Below, piece after piece: positions 16,537 through 25,037 of a stretch of DNA of 64,000 bases (position 1 is the first letter of the stretch; each line of letters begins with the position of its first letter). Position numbers and translations under genes: made by a program. The notes beneath the pieces were generated by a model. The model did no database searches and was not told the DNA's origin. It saw only the letters and a list, made by a program, of their open reading frames with translations. The DNA comes from VRUE01 sp963699225 (GTDB lineage Bacteria; Actinomycetota; Thermoleophilia; Solirubrobacterales; 70-9): assembly GCA_963699225.1 (NCBI GenBank), contig OY969423.1, forward strand, positions 1,984,001 through 2,048,000, written 5' to 3'.

Positions 16537-17238
16537 CTAGGCGGGCTGAAGCGCCTGGTCCGCTGCCGCGCCGGCACACTCGCACGGCTTGGGCATCGGG
16601 AAGAGGCGCAGGAACCTTTTCGCGGCCTGCTTGGAGCCCTCGACCTGGGCAGCGCCTGCGGCAACGGCCTCGTCAAGGGGAAGCTGGCCGGCGAGGATGG
16701 CAGCGAAGGTTGGCGCATCGGCGAGGGCAATCGCTGCGGCCGAATCCTCGGCCGCGCCGCGCCTCAGCTCGAGCTCGCCGTCAGCGATCTCGACACGGAA
16801 CCGGTTCTCGCCGATCCGCAGCCCGTAAGTCGCGGTCAGCTCGCTCGCCGCCTCCGCGTTGAAGAGCGAGCGCAGGGCGAGGACCACCGAGTCGGGCCCG
16901 ATCTCCTGCGAGTCCGGCGCGATTGGCGAGCGGGCGCCCCAGGCGCCGAGCTTGGTCACGATCGGCTCCAGCTCACGACCCCACTCGGTCAGCTCGTAGA
17001 CCGTGGACGCTGCCGGCGGCGGCAATTTGCGACGCTGTATGACGCCCCCGTGCTCGAGGTCGCGCAGGCGCTCGGAAAGGATGTTGGAGCTGGCATGGGG
17101 CAGCCCGGTGCGCAGGTCAGTGAAGCGCTTCGGGCCGAGCAGCAATTCGCGAACGACCAGTAGGGCCCAGCGCTCGCCGACGACGTCGAGGGCGTAGGCG
17201 AAACGACAAGCCTCCCCGTATGAGCGCTTTGTCGACAT
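16537..17238 (-). CDS. HxlR family transcriptional regulator with C-terminal SCP2-like domain
   Basis: 233 residues. The winged-helix HxlR domain occupies residues 10-105 (CRFAYALDVVGERWALLVVR, GPKRFTDLRTGLPHASSNIL, YELTEWGRELEPI). Residues 130-215 resemble an SCP2 sterol-carrier-like domain (FRVEIADGELELRRGAAED), a frequent HxlR fusion. ATG 17238 is chosen because the HxlR domain follows directly and GTAAA-N4-TTTAC abuts it. It is divergent from an MFS exporter gene, which it probably represses, and convergent with dnaE2 (20-base gap). Confidence 0.88.
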   Translation of the reverse strand: MSTKRSYGEACRFAYALDVVGERWALLVVRELLLGPKRFTDLRTGLPHASSNILSERLRDLEHGGVIQRRKLPPPAASTVYELTEWGRELEPIVTKLGAWGARSPIAPDSQEIGPDSVVLALRSLFNAEAASELTATYGLRIGENRFRVEIADGELELRRGAAEDSAAAIALADAPTFAAILAGQLPLDEAVAAGAAQVEGSKQAAKRFLRLFPMPKPCECAGAAADQALQPA

Positions 17239-17275
17239 GTAAATAAGTTTACAACCATCAAATGCGGATAGGCAA
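17239..17275 (-). promoter_or_regulatory. Candidate HxlR promoter and operator
   Basis: GTAAATAAGTTTAC (17239-17252) is an inverted repeat (GTAAA/TTTAC) typical of HxlR sites and touches the hxlR start codon. On the minus strand TAAACT (17251-17246) and TTGCCT (17275-17270), 18 bases apart, could be -10 and -35 boxes, which would give a nearly leaderless message. Confidence 0.4.
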
Positions 17276-17317
17276 GTTAGTAGTTGTTTTTCTGAACCAA
17301 ATGATAAGGTGGCCGAC

Positions 17318-18799
17318 ATGACGAATACGCACGACAACCGCTGGCTCGCCCTCTACGTCCTCTGCGCGGGGATGCTGATGATCGTCCTCGACGTGACGAT
17401 CGTGAACGTCGCCCTGCCGACGATTCAGGACAGCCTCGGCTTCTCTCAGAGCGGCCTGGCCTGGGTCGTCAACGCCTACCTGATCCCCTTCGGCGGCCTG
17501 CTCCTGCTGGCCGGCCGGCTTGGTGACCTGCTCGGGCAGCGGCGCATGTTCCTGATCGGCCTCGCGGTCTTCGTCGTCGCCTCGCTGCTCTGCGCCGTCG
17601 CCGAGAACCAGGCGATGCTTATCGGCGGCCGCTTCTTCGCCGGCGTCGGCGGCGCGCTCGCCTCGGCGGTGATCCTGGGCATGATCGTGACGATGTTCCC
17701 CGAGCCCCGGGAGCAGGCGAAAGCGATCGGCGTCTACGGCTTCGTCGCCTCGGCGGGCGGTTCGATCGGCCTGCTGCTTGGCGGCATCCTCACCCAGGCG
17801 ATCAGCTGGCACTGGATCTTCGTCATCAACCTGCCGATCGGCATCGCTACCGCCTACATGGCCACGCGCCTGGTCGAGGACAAGCCCGGCCTCGGCTTCA
17901 AGGCCGGCGCCGACATCCCCGGCGCGGCCCTGATCACCAGCTCGCTGATGATCGGCGTCTACGCGATCCTCGGCGTCAGCGATCACGGCTGGGGCTCGGC
18001 CCAGACCCTGATCCTCTTCGCCGTCTCGTTCGTCCTCGGCGCTGCCTTCATCAACCGCCAGACGAGGATCGAGAACCCGCTGATGCCGCTGCGCCTCTTC
18101 CACTCGCGCAACGTCGTCGGCGCCAACCTGATCCAGGCCTTCCTCGTCGCCGGCATGTTCGGCATGTTCTTCCTCGGCGCCCTCTACCTGCAGCGGATCC
18201 TCGGCTACGACGCGCTCCAGGTCGGCCTCGCCTTCCTGCCGACGACGCTTGTGATGGGGACGATGTCGCTCGGCTTCTCGGAAAAGCTGATCATGCGCTT
18301 CGGCCCGCGGACGACGCTGATCCCGGGCGTGATCATGGTCGGGATCGGCCTGCTGCTCTTCGCCCGCACCCCGGTCGACGGCAACTACCTCACCGACCTG
18401 CTGCCGCCGCTGCTGCTGGTCGGCCTCGGCGTTGGCACCTCGTTCCCCTCGCTGATGACGCTAGCGATGTCGGGAGCGACGCCGGAGGACTCCGGTCTCG
18501 CCTCGGGCGTGGTCAGCACCAGCATGCAGGTGGGCGGCGCGATCGGCCTCGCTGTGCTGGCGACGCTCGCCGCGCAGCGCACCGACAACAAGCTCGCCGA
18601 CGGCGCCGGCAACTTGGCCGCGCTCAACTCCGGCTACCACCTCGCCTACCTGATCGGCGCGATCCTGGTCGCGGCCGCGGTGGTCATCGCCTTCACCGTC
18701 CTGCGCGAAGTGCCGATGCCCTCACCCGAGGAGATGGCCGAACATGCTCAGGCGCCGACCGGCGAGCCCGAGCGCGAGCCGGCCTACTCCGAGGGCTAA
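17318..18799 (+). CDS. DHA2 family MFS multidrug exporter (EmrB/QacA type)
   Basis: About 493 residues with roughly 14 hydrophobic segments. Motif C-like and DHA2 features are visible: MLMIVLDVTIVNVALPTIQD in TM1, WVVNAYLIPFGGLLLLAGRL with GDLLGQRR (motif A), and SAGGSIGLLLGGILTQ. The likely substrate is a drug or toxic compound expelled by proton antiport. ATG 17318 has AAGGTGG 8 bases upstream and is preferred over GTG 17309. It is divergent from the HxlR gene, its probable regulator. The stop shares CTAA with the convergent sigma factor gene. Confidence 0.9.
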   Translation: MTNTHDNRWLALYVLCAGMLMIVLDVTIVNVALPTIQDSLGFSQSGLAWVVNAYLIPFGGLLLLAGRLGDLLGQRRMFLIGLAVFVVASLLCAVAENQAMLIGGRFFAGVGGALASAVILGMIVTMFPEPREQAKAIGVYGFVASAGGSIGLLLGGILTQAISWHWIFVINLPIGIATAYMATRLVEDKPGLGFKAGADIPGAALITSSLMIGVYAILGVSDHGWGSAQTLILFAVSFVLGAAFINRQTRIENPLMPLRLFHSRNVVGANLIQAFLVAGMFGMFFLGALYLQRILGYDALQVGLAFLPTTLVMGTMSLGFSEKLIMRFGPRTTLIPGVIMVGIGLLLFARTPVDGNYLTDLLPPLLLVGLGVGTSFPSLMTLAMSGATPEDSGLASGVVSTSMQVGGAIGLAVLATLAAQRTDNKLADGAGNLAALNSGYHLAYLIGAILVAAAVVIAFTVLREVPMPSPEEMAEHAQAPTGEPEREPAYSEG

Positions 18800-19980
18800 C
18801 TCTTCCCAATCTCGGTCAGGCGTCGCTCCAGGAAGCGGCGCTCGACCGGGTTGGAGTTGAGGGACAGGGCGCGCTTGTAGGCCTCGGCCGCCTCTTCGCC
18901 ACGGCCGAGGCGGGTGAGCAGGTCGGCGCGGGCGCCGTGCAGCGGCTGGTAGTCGTCTAGCCCCTCGATCGCGTCGATCAGCTGCAGGCCGGCCTCGGGC
19001 CCGTCGCGCATCGCCAGGGCCGCGGCCCGGTTGAGTTCGACCACCGGTCCGGGGGCGACCTCGACCAGCCACTCGTAGAGGCGGACGATGCGATCCCAGT
19101 CGGTCTCCGCCGCGCTCGCCGCTTCGGCGTGTACAGCGGCGATGCGGGCCTGCACGGTGTAGGGGCCCGCCGGGCCGCCGGCGGCCGCTTCGCGGGAGAG
19201 CTCGAGGCTCTCGGCGATGCGCTCCGCGTCCCACAGCGAGCGGTCCTGGTCCTCGAGCAGGACCAGCTCGCCGTCGCGGTCCAGGCGCGCCGCCCGCCGC
19301 GCGTCGGTGAGCAGCATCAGGGCGAGCAGGCCACGGACCTCGGCCTGGCGCGGCAGCATCGCGACGAGGATGCGGGCGAGGCGGATCGCTTCGCCGCTGA
19401 GCTCGGTGCGGACCAGCTCCTCGCCGGAAGCCGCCAGGTAGCCCTCATTGAAGATCAAGTAGAGCGTCGCCAGTACCGCCGGCAGGCGTTCGGGCATCTG
19501 CTCGAGGACCGGCACCTCGTAGGGGATGTTGTTGGCGGCGATCTTGCGCTTGGCACGGACGAGCCGCTGCGCCATCGCGCTCTCGCTGGCGAGGAAGGCA
19601 CGGGCGATCTCGCCGGTGCTGAGCCCGCCGAGGCTGCGCAGGGTCAGCGCCACCCGCGCCTCGGCGCCCAGCGCCGGGTGGCAGCAGGTGAAGATCAGCC
19701 GCAGGCGATCGTCCTCGATCTCACCCAGCTGCTCACCCGGCCCAGCCTCCGCTTCGGCGCGCATCGTCTCCAGTCGCTCCAGCGCCGCGACCTTGTCGCG
19801 CAGTACGCCCTCGCGACGAATCCGGTCGATTGCCTTGTTGCGGGCGACCTGGGTGATCCAGGCGCCGGGATTGGCCGGCACCCCCTCGTGCGGCCAGCGC
19901 TCCAGGGCGACGATGAAGGCTTCCTGGACCGCCTCTTCGGCGACGTCGAAGTCGCCGGTGACGCGAATCAGCGTCGCCAC
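18796..19980 (-). CDS. RNA polymerase ECF sigma factor, ECF42-like (DUF6596)
   Basis: 394 residues from GTG 19980. Sigma region 2 is TLIRVTGDFDVAEEAVQEAF, then GAWITQVARNKAIDRIRR; region 4 is LGGLSTGEIARAFLASESAM with AQRLVRAKRKI. Residues 185-394 are the long DUF6596/TPR-like C-terminal extension of ECF42 factors (LYLIFNEGYLAASGEEL). ECF42 genes pair with YCII (DGPF) genes, as here. Homology continues about 20 codons upstream of the GTG (ARAFREESGRA) to about 20040, but that stretch has no ATG, GTG or TTG, so the true start is unresolved. Confidence 0.88.
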   Translation of the reverse strand: MATLIRVTGDFDVAEEAVQEAFIVALERWPHEGVPANPGAWITQVARNKAIDRIRREGVLRDKVAALERLETMRAEAEAGPGEQLGEIEDDRLRLIFTCCHPALGAEARVALTLRSLGGLSTGEIARAFLASESAMAQRLVRAKRKIAANNIPYEVPVLEQMPERLPAVLATLYLIFNEGYLAASGEELVRTELSGEAIRLARILVAMLPRQAEVRGLLALMLLTDARRAARLDRDGELVLLEDQDRSLWDAERIAESLELSREAAAGGPAGPYTVQARIAAVHAEAASAAETDWDRIVRLYEWLVEVAPGPVVELNRAAALAMRDGPEAGLQLIDAIEGLDDYQPLHGARADLLTRLGRGEEAAEAYKRALSLNSNPVERRFLERRLTEIGKS

Positions 19981-20036
19981 CGCCCGCCCGGACTCCTCGC
20001 GGAAGGCGCGGGCCGCGACGCTGTCGCGAGCCGCCG

Positions 20037-20414
20037 CTACGAGCGTTCCGCCTTCTCCAGCAGTTCCTTGCCACCGGTCACCATCGGCCGGATTTCGACG
20101 TGATTGCTGGTGAACGGGATCTTCTTCGCCCAGGCGAGGGCGTCATCGAGGCTCTCGACGTCGATGATCCAGAAGCCGGAGAGCTGCTCCTTGGTCTCGG
20201 CGAAAGGCCCGTCGGTGACGAGCGGCTCGCCGTCGCTGTAGTGGACGGTGGTGCCGGTGGCGCGCTCCTGCAACCCGCCGCCGCTGACCCAGGCGCCCGC
20301 CTCGGTCAGCTCGGCGTTGAACTGACCCATCTCGGCGAGGTTTTTCTTCACCTCGTCGGGCGTGACCTCCTCCCAGCTGCGCTCCTCGGCGATCAAAGCA
20401 AGCATGAACTGCAT
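20037..20414 (-). CDS. YCII-related (DGPF domain) protein
   Basis: 125 residues. MQFMLALIAEERSWEEVTPD at the start, TVHYSDGEPLVTDGPFAETK in the middle (the DGPF motif) and SLDDALAWAKKIP near the end define the YCII/DGPF family. ATG 20414 is preceded by a good AGGAGGA ribosome site. The stop overlaps the region where the ECF42 sigma gene should begin, consistent with the conserved DGPF-ECF42 pairing; the YCII protein probably modulates or responds with that sigma factor. Confidence 0.9.
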   Translation of the reverse strand: MQFMLALIAEERSWEEVTPDEVKKNLAEMGQFNAELTEAGAWVSGGGLQERATGTTVHYSDGEPLVTDGPFAETKEQLSGFWIIDVESLDDALAWAKKIPFTSNHVEIRPMVTGGKELLEKAERS

Positions 20415-20481
20415 CTCGATTCCTCCTGTCTCGTCAGCAGCGCCGTTCGCCGCTCTCACCCTAACGACGAACGGGACTCGC

Positions 20482-21342
20482 TCAGATCGACAAACAGCGG
20501 GCGATCTGCCGCGGGTCTTCGAGCTGGGGATAGTGAGCGAGCTCGGGCAGCTCGCTCACCGGCACCTGCGGGCGAAGCTCCCGCAGTGCCGCCAGCACCG
20601 CAGTGGTTGCGACTGGGTCCCGCAGGCCCCAGGCGAGGCTGAGCTCGCCGGGCCACTCGCGGATCGCGCCGTGCCAGCGCTCGGCGTGCGTTTCGCGCTG
20701 GTCCATGTAGGAGACGAGGCGGTGGCCGAGGGTGCGGCCGCCGTTGTGGCAGACCAGCGACCACTGATCCTCCGCCTCAGCGTCGCTCAGCGGGTGCGCC
20801 TCCGAGAAGACAGAGCCGAACTGGTGGCGGAAGAAACGCTCGCTGGAGAGCCTGGCGACGAGCGGACCGAGCCGGCTGCGCAGCGCCCGCTGCGCCGGCG
20901 TTGGGCTCGCCGCTTCCAGCACCATGCTGCCGTTGAAGAGCACGATCCCGGCGACCTCCATCGCCAGTTTGCCCTCGAGGTCACGCGCCATCAGCTCGTT
21001 GGCGACCGAGGTGCCCATGTCGTGGGCGAGGATGAGGACGGGGTGCCCGTCGCCGTGGCGGCGCACCAGCTCCTCGGTCAGGTCGGCCTGCCAGAAGAGG
21101 CTGTAGTCGTGCTCGCGCGGCTTGTCGGAGAGGCCGAAGCCGAGGAAGTCGAAGGCGAGCACGTTGCTCGGCACGTCCTGCTCGAGCAGCAGGCGCCAGT
21201 CATAGGAACTGGAGGGGAAGCCGTGTAGAAGCAGCAGCAGCAGGCCCTCACCCGGCTGGCGAAAGCTGTGGATGCCGTAGCCGCGGAACTCCTCACTGCG
21301 CCCGCGCTCCTGCCAGGCGCGGGCCCGCTTCGTCAGCGCCAC
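20482..21342 (-). CDS. Alpha/beta hydrolase, epoxide hydrolase / dehalogenase-like
   Basis: 286 residues from GTG 21342. HGFPSSSYDWRLLLEQ holds the oxyanion-hole HG motif; LILAHDMGTSVANELM is the nucleophile elbow with Asp in place of Ser, as in epoxide hydrolases and haloalkane dehalogenases; the catalytic His is likely in LPELAHYPQLEDP. The gene follows a second alpha/beta hydrolase with a 5-base gap, so the two form an operon. The substrate is unknown. Confidence 0.82.
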   Translation of the reverse strand: MALTKRARAWQERGRSEEFRGYGIHSFRQPGEGLLLLLLHGFPSSSYDWRLLLEQDVPSNVLAFDFLGFGLSDKPREHDYSLFWQADLTEELVRRHGDGHPVLILAHDMGTSVANELMARDLEGKLAMEVAGIVLFNGSMVLEAASPTPAQRALRSRLGPLVARLSSERFFRHQFGSVFSEAHPLSDAEAEDQWSLVCHNGGRTLGHRLVSYMDQRETHAERWHGAIREWPGELSLAWGLRDPVATTAVLAALRELRPQVPVSELPELAHYPQLEDPRQIARCLSI

Positions 21343-21347
21343 GCCGG

Positions 21348-22199
21348 CTAGGCCTCGGTGAAGCGCTTGACGAAGCCGAGGGCGTTCTCGGCGACCTCGC
21401 GCCAGCCGTGATCGATCGTCAGCGAGTGGCCGCGGTGGGGCATCTCGATGTGCTCGGTCACACCCGGGTTGTGGCTCTTCTGCTTCTTGAACGCCGCTTT
21501 GCTCATTGCCGGCGGCACGGCGTGGTCGTCCTCGCCGGTGAAGATCAAGAGCGGCCCGCGGTCGGGGTTCTTGGTGTCGACCTTGGTCTCGGCGGCGGGG
21601 TTGAAGTTGGCCATCGCGGCCTGGAAGATCGGCTTGCCCGGCGCGGCGACGTGGTACTCCGCATACAGCTGGCGCGCCTCGTCCTCCTTGACCGCGTTGG
21701 CCCAGCCGTAGCGGAACTGGTCGAAGCTGAGCGTCACGGCGCGGCCCTTGTTGAGCGGGTTGCCGAGCACCGGCAGGGTGGTGCGGATCGTCGCGATCGG
21801 CAGCGGCAGCACGCCCTTGAACGGCGCCGGGTCGACCGCGACCGAGGCGAGCGAGAGGCCGCGCCCGGCGAGGATCTGGGTGATCAGGCCGCCGAAGGAG
21901 TGGCCGACGACGGCCGGCTTCCTGTCGAGCGCCCCGATCACCTCGGCGAAGTGATCGGCGACCTGGACCACGCCCTTGCCGGCGAACGCCTGCGGATTGG
22001 CCCGCGCCGCCTCGACCGTCTCGGGATCGTCGGGCCAGCCGGGAGCGAGTGGCGCGTAGCCGGCCTCGGCGAAGAGGTCGAGCCAGTTCTGCCAACTGCT
22101 GGGCAGCAGCCAGAGACCGTGGATGAAGACGACCGGGGTCTTGCCCGACGCGTTCGCCTGCTCGATCTGCTCTTGCTCGCCCTGCGTGATCGTCGCCAT
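21348..22199 (-). CDS. Alpha/beta hydrolase
   Basis: 283 residues. TPVVFIHGLWLLPSSWQNWL carries the HG oxyanion motif, KPAVVGHSFGGLITQILAGR the GHSFGG nucleophile elbow, LLIFTGEDDHAVP the acidic residue, and MPHRGHSLTIDHGW the catalytic His. It resembles lipase/chloroperoxidase-like serine hydrolases. It is the first gene of the two-hydrolase operon; AAGG-type ribosome site lies upstream of ATG 22199. No signal peptide, so cytoplasmic. Substrate unknown. Confidence 0.88.
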   Translation of the reverse strand: MATITQGEQEQIEQANASGKTPVVFIHGLWLLPSSWQNWLDLFAEAGYAPLAPGWPDDPETVEAARANPQAFAGKGVVQVADHFAEVIGALDRKPAVVGHSFGGLITQILAGRGLSLASVAVDPAPFKGVLPLPIATIRTTLPVLGNPLNKGRAVTLSFDQFRYGWANAVKEDEARQLYAEYHVAAPGKPIFQAAMANFNPAAETKVDTKNPDRGPLLIFTGEDDHAVPPAMSKAAFKKQKSHNPGVTEHIEMPHRGHSLTIDHGWREVAENALGFVKRFTEA

Positions 22200-22268
22200 G
22201 TACCAGTCCTTAGGTGAAAGTTCTTTCGCATCGTCATATAGACGAGCGCTGTGGTCGATGAAACGTCC

Positions 22269-23198
22269 ATGTTCTCACTCCGAAGCAAGTCCGAGTCAGC
22301 GCGGAGCGCTTCCGCGGCAACCTTCCTGATCGCCGCCTGCGCGCTGTTCGCGGCGATGCCCGCCGCCGCCTCGGCCGCGCCGCCGCCGGGCGAAGAACCG
22401 CCGCTGCCCCAGATCGCCTTCGAACCGGGCAGCTACGACTTCGGCCTGCACGAAGCCAATCGCGAAACCAGCCAGACCAACTTCCAGCTGCGCAACGTCG
22501 GCAGCGTCCCCGCCCCGCTCTACTCGATCCTTGTCGTCGGCTCGGGCTCGGGCGCTTTCTGGACCGGCAACAGCGACTGCTTCAGCCACCCCCTCGAACC
22601 GAACGAAACCTGCTCGATCCAGGTCAGCTTCAATCCCAACAACGTCGCGCCCTTCTCGGCCCAGCTGCGCGCCGAATCCGAAGGCGGCACCAGCTTCACC
22701 GCTGCGCTCAGCGGCGAAGGCGGCCGCCCCGAACTGACCGCCGCGACCAACCCGACCAACTTCGGCTCGGTCGCGGTCGGCTCCGGCGGCGTGACCAAGA
22801 CGATCGACGTCACCAACAACGGCAACATGCCCGGCGGCGTCTTCATCGCGGTCATCTCCGGCGGCGCCATCGGCAGCTTCCACCTGCTCGACGAGAACTG
22901 CACCGGCATCCCGCTCAGCCCGAACGCGACCTGCAACCTGCAGGTCAACTTCGACCCGATCAGCAGCGGCGCCAAGACGGCGCGCCTCTTCCTCGCCGGT
23001 GACGGTGACGGTGGGGCTCAGATCAGCCTGACCGGCGTTGGACTTGAATCGGCCTCGCAGTCGGGAGGAGCCCAGCCGTCACAGGCCGGCGCCCAGCTTC
23101 AGGCCCAGACGAAGCCGCGCCGCAAGCGTCGCAACCGCAGTCAGCGGCGCTACGTCGGTTCGAACATCGCCGTCCCGGCGCGGCGCGCAACTCGCTGA
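22269..23198 (+). CDS. Exported protein with ASH-like (choice-of-anchor D) domains
   Basis: About 309 residues. A signal peptide (residues 15-40, ending MPAAASAAPPP) precedes two Ig-like ASH/MSP-type repeats: PQIAFEPGSYDFGLHE with ETCSIQVSFNPNN, then TNPTNFGSVAVGSGGVTKTI with ATCNLQVNFDPIS. The C-terminus is strongly basic (KPRRKRRNRSQRRYVG). Such modules are protein-interaction or surface domains. ATG 22269 is used; GTG 22251 is an alternative. Glutamate codons are mostly GAA, as in the other exported proteins of the window. Confidence 0.78.
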   Translation: MFSLRSKSESARSASAATFLIAACALFAAMPAAASAAPPPGEEPPLPQIAFEPGSYDFGLHEANRETSQTNFQLRNVGSVPAPLYSILVVGSGSGAFWTGNSDCFSHPLEPNETCSIQVSFNPNNVAPFSAQLRAESEGGTSFTAALSGEGGRPELTAATNPTNFGSVAVGSGGVTKTIDVTNNGNMPGGVFIAVISGGAIGSFHLLDENCTGIPLSPNATCNLQVNFDPISSGAKTARLFLAGDGDGGAQISLTGVGLESASQSGGAQPSQAGAQLQAQTKPRRKRRNRSQRRYVGSNIAVPARRATR

Positions 23199-23228
23199 GC
23201 GAGCCAAGTTGAGAACCTCACCCCGGTG

Positions 23229-24164
23229 ATGGGTGAGGTCGAAGGCTCGGTTCCAGACAGAGTGCGCTCGGCCTGCACCTGGGTTGCGGGCCGGGCGAAC
23301 TTCGTGCGGATCGACGAGAGGGCCCTGCCGGCTTACGCTGCCGCCTTGCCGTATGGGGTGGAGGTGCCTCCGCCCGACCCCGCGACCGACTTGGTCGAGG
23401 CGAACGGCGAGGTGCGTGCTGCCTTTGTCCTCTGCCTCGACGCGATCAACTTCGGCTCCGGCTGGTGGCCGACAATCCGCAAGCGCCCCGGCCGCAGCGG
23501 CTACTTCACGGTCGCGGCCGGGCTAACTGAGCGCTTCCGCAAGAGCGGGCCCTGGGCCGCGGCCGAGCTCGTGTCGATCGGCGCCGGGGAGATCGCCACG
23601 GCCCTCGGCCAGGACCCCGACCACCCCCTGATGGGCGACTTCGCCGCGTCCCTGCGCGACGTCGGCGATCACGTCGAGCATGAGCATGGCGGCTGCTTCG
23701 GAGCTGTGATCGAGGCGGCGCACGCCTCGGCCCTCGCCCTCACCGATCTGCTCGCCGGCTGGCGTGCCTTCGCCGACGTCTCGACCTACGACGGCCGTTC
23801 GGTTCCCTTCTTCAAGCGCGCCCAGATCGCTGCCGCCGACGTTGCGCGAGCCGGCCTCGTGGAGCTACGCGACCTCGATCGTCTCACTGCCTTTGCCGAC
23901 AACCTGGTTCCCCAGGTGCTGCGCCTCGACGGCGTGCTGCGCCTCGATCCCAGCTTGGAGCAACGGATCGAAGCAGGCGAACTGCTCGAGCACAGCTCGC
24001 CCGAGGAGGTCGAGCTGCGCGCCTGCGCCGTCCACGCGGTTGAGCTGCTCGCCGCCGCCACGTCGCTCTCGCCCGCCGAGATCGACGGTGTGCTCTGGAA
24101 CCGCGGCGCCGCCGAGCTCTACAAGTCGCTCCCTCGCCCGCGCTCGCGTAACACCGCCTACTGA
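23229..24164 (+). CDS. Queuosine-nucleotide N-glycosylase family protein (Qng1/DUF2419)
   Basis: 311 residues. Family signatures are DAINFGSGWWPTIRKRPGRS and, near the end, NLVPQVLRLDGVLRLDP with ELRACAVHAVELLAA. Qng1/DUF2419 proteins cleave queuosine 5'-phosphate to release queuine for tRNA modification (salvage). No other queuosine gene is visible nearby. GTG 23226 and ATG 23229 are adjacent; no clear ribosome site. It ends before a long hairpin shared with the convergent ABC operon. The fold call is firm; the substrate here is inferred. Confidence 0.78.
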   Translation: MGEVEGSVPDRVRSACTWVAGRANFVRIDERALPAYAAALPYGVEVPPPDPATDLVEANGEVRAAFVLCLDAINFGSGWWPTIRKRPGRSGYFTVAAGLTERFRKSGPWAAAELVSIGAGEIATALGQDPDHPLMGDFAASLRDVGDHVEHEHGGCFGAVIEAAHASALALTDLLAGWRAFADVSTYDGRSVPFFKRAQIAAADVARAGLVELRDLDRLTAFADNLVPQVLRLDGVLRLDPSLEQRIEAGELLEHSSPEEVELRACAVHAVELLAAATSLSPAEIDGVLWNRGAAELYKSLPRPRSRNTAY

Positions 24165-24181
24165 GCGAAAGTCGGCGGCCG

Positions 24182-24226
24182 GGTGTAACGCTTTCTCCGG
24201 GCAATGGGTGGATAAAGCGTTACACC
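24182..24226. terminator. Bidirectional hairpin between convergent genes
   Basis: Perfect 13-base arms GGTGTAACGCTTT (24182-24194) and AAAGCGTTACACC (24214-24226) with a 19-base loop, lying in the 78-base gap between the queuosine-salvage gene and the convergent ABC transporter operon. It could terminate transcription from both sides. Confidence 0.65.
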
Positions 24227-24242
24227 GCGCTGTTGTGTGAAG

Positions 24243-25037
24243 TCAGCCGGCCGCCTCGGCGCGGCGCAGGCCGCCGCGCGCCCAGAGGGCGAAGAGGACG
24301 GGCAGGACGACGGCGACCGCGAAGGCGAGGGCGACGACGACCGGTTCGCCGGAGATGAAGCCGCGGCCCGCCTCGAGCAGCGCCGTCACCGGGTTGACCG
24401 AGGCGACTGCGTGGATCCAGCCGCTGAGCAGGCTGAGCGGTACGTAGACCGGGGCGAGGAAGAGGATCAGGAAGACCGGGAACTGCATCAGCGGGCCGCC
24501 CTGGATCGAGCGCACCCGCATCGCTATGCCCGCCGCCCACAGCGTCGCCGCCAGGTTGGTCAGGATCGCCAGCCCGTAGAGGCCGAACAGTTCGACCCCG
24601 CCGCCACCGACCTGCATGCCGGCGATCAGGGCGATCGTGGTCAGCACGGTCCAGGTGATCGCCGCCCTGGTCAGGGCCGCGATCGCGTAGCCGGCGATGA
24701 TCCCGTTGCGGTTGGCGGCGGCGAGCAGGTAGCGGTTGGCGAAGCCGATCTCGAAGTCGCGGGCGATGCCGAAGCCGGTGAAGACGCCGCCGAAGGCCGC
24801 TGACTGCAACAGCACGAAGACGAACTGGAAGGCCGTGTAGCCGCTGGGGAAGTCGAAGCCCGGCACGTTGCCGACGGCCGAGAGGCCACCGGCGAAGGCG
24901 ATGAAGAAGAAGAGCGGGAAGACGATCGCCGGTGCCAGGAAGGCCGGGTTGGTGAGGAAGTTGTGGATGCTGCGCCAGGCGACGGCGCGCGCGATCGCGC
25001 TGAAGCCGGCCGGGCGCCTCTCCCCACTAGCGCTCAT
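24243..25037 (-). CDS. ABC-2 type transporter permease (DrrB-like), second permease
   Basis: 264 residues with six predicted membrane segments. Features include the amphipathic N-terminus then FLTNPAFLAPAIVFPLFFFI, the cytoplasmic GFGIARDFEIGFANRYLLAA segment typical of ABC-2 permeases, and the ending SVNPVTALLEAGRGFISGE. ATG 25037 overlaps the stop of the preceding permease gene (ATGA). It is the last gene of an ATPase-permease-permease operon and is probably half of an export complex for a drug or lipid. Confidence 0.87.
   Translation of the reverse strand: MSASGERRPAGFSAIARAVAWRSIHNFLTNPAFLAPAIVFPLFFFIAFAGGLSAVGNVPGFDFPSGYTAFQFVFVLLQSAAFGGVFTGFGIARDFEIGFANRYLLAAANRNGIIAGYAIAALTRAAITWTVLTTIALIAGMQVGGGGVELFGLYGLAILTNLAATLWAAGIAMRVRSIQGGPLMQFPVFLILFLAPVYVPLSLLSGWIHAVASVNPVTALLEAGRGFISGEPVVVALAFAVAVVLPVLFALWARGGLRRAEAAG

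Noticed and set aside
16501..17163. Plus-strand open frame after dnaE2
   Set aside because: It is antisense to the HxlR gene, which has clear winged-helix motifs.
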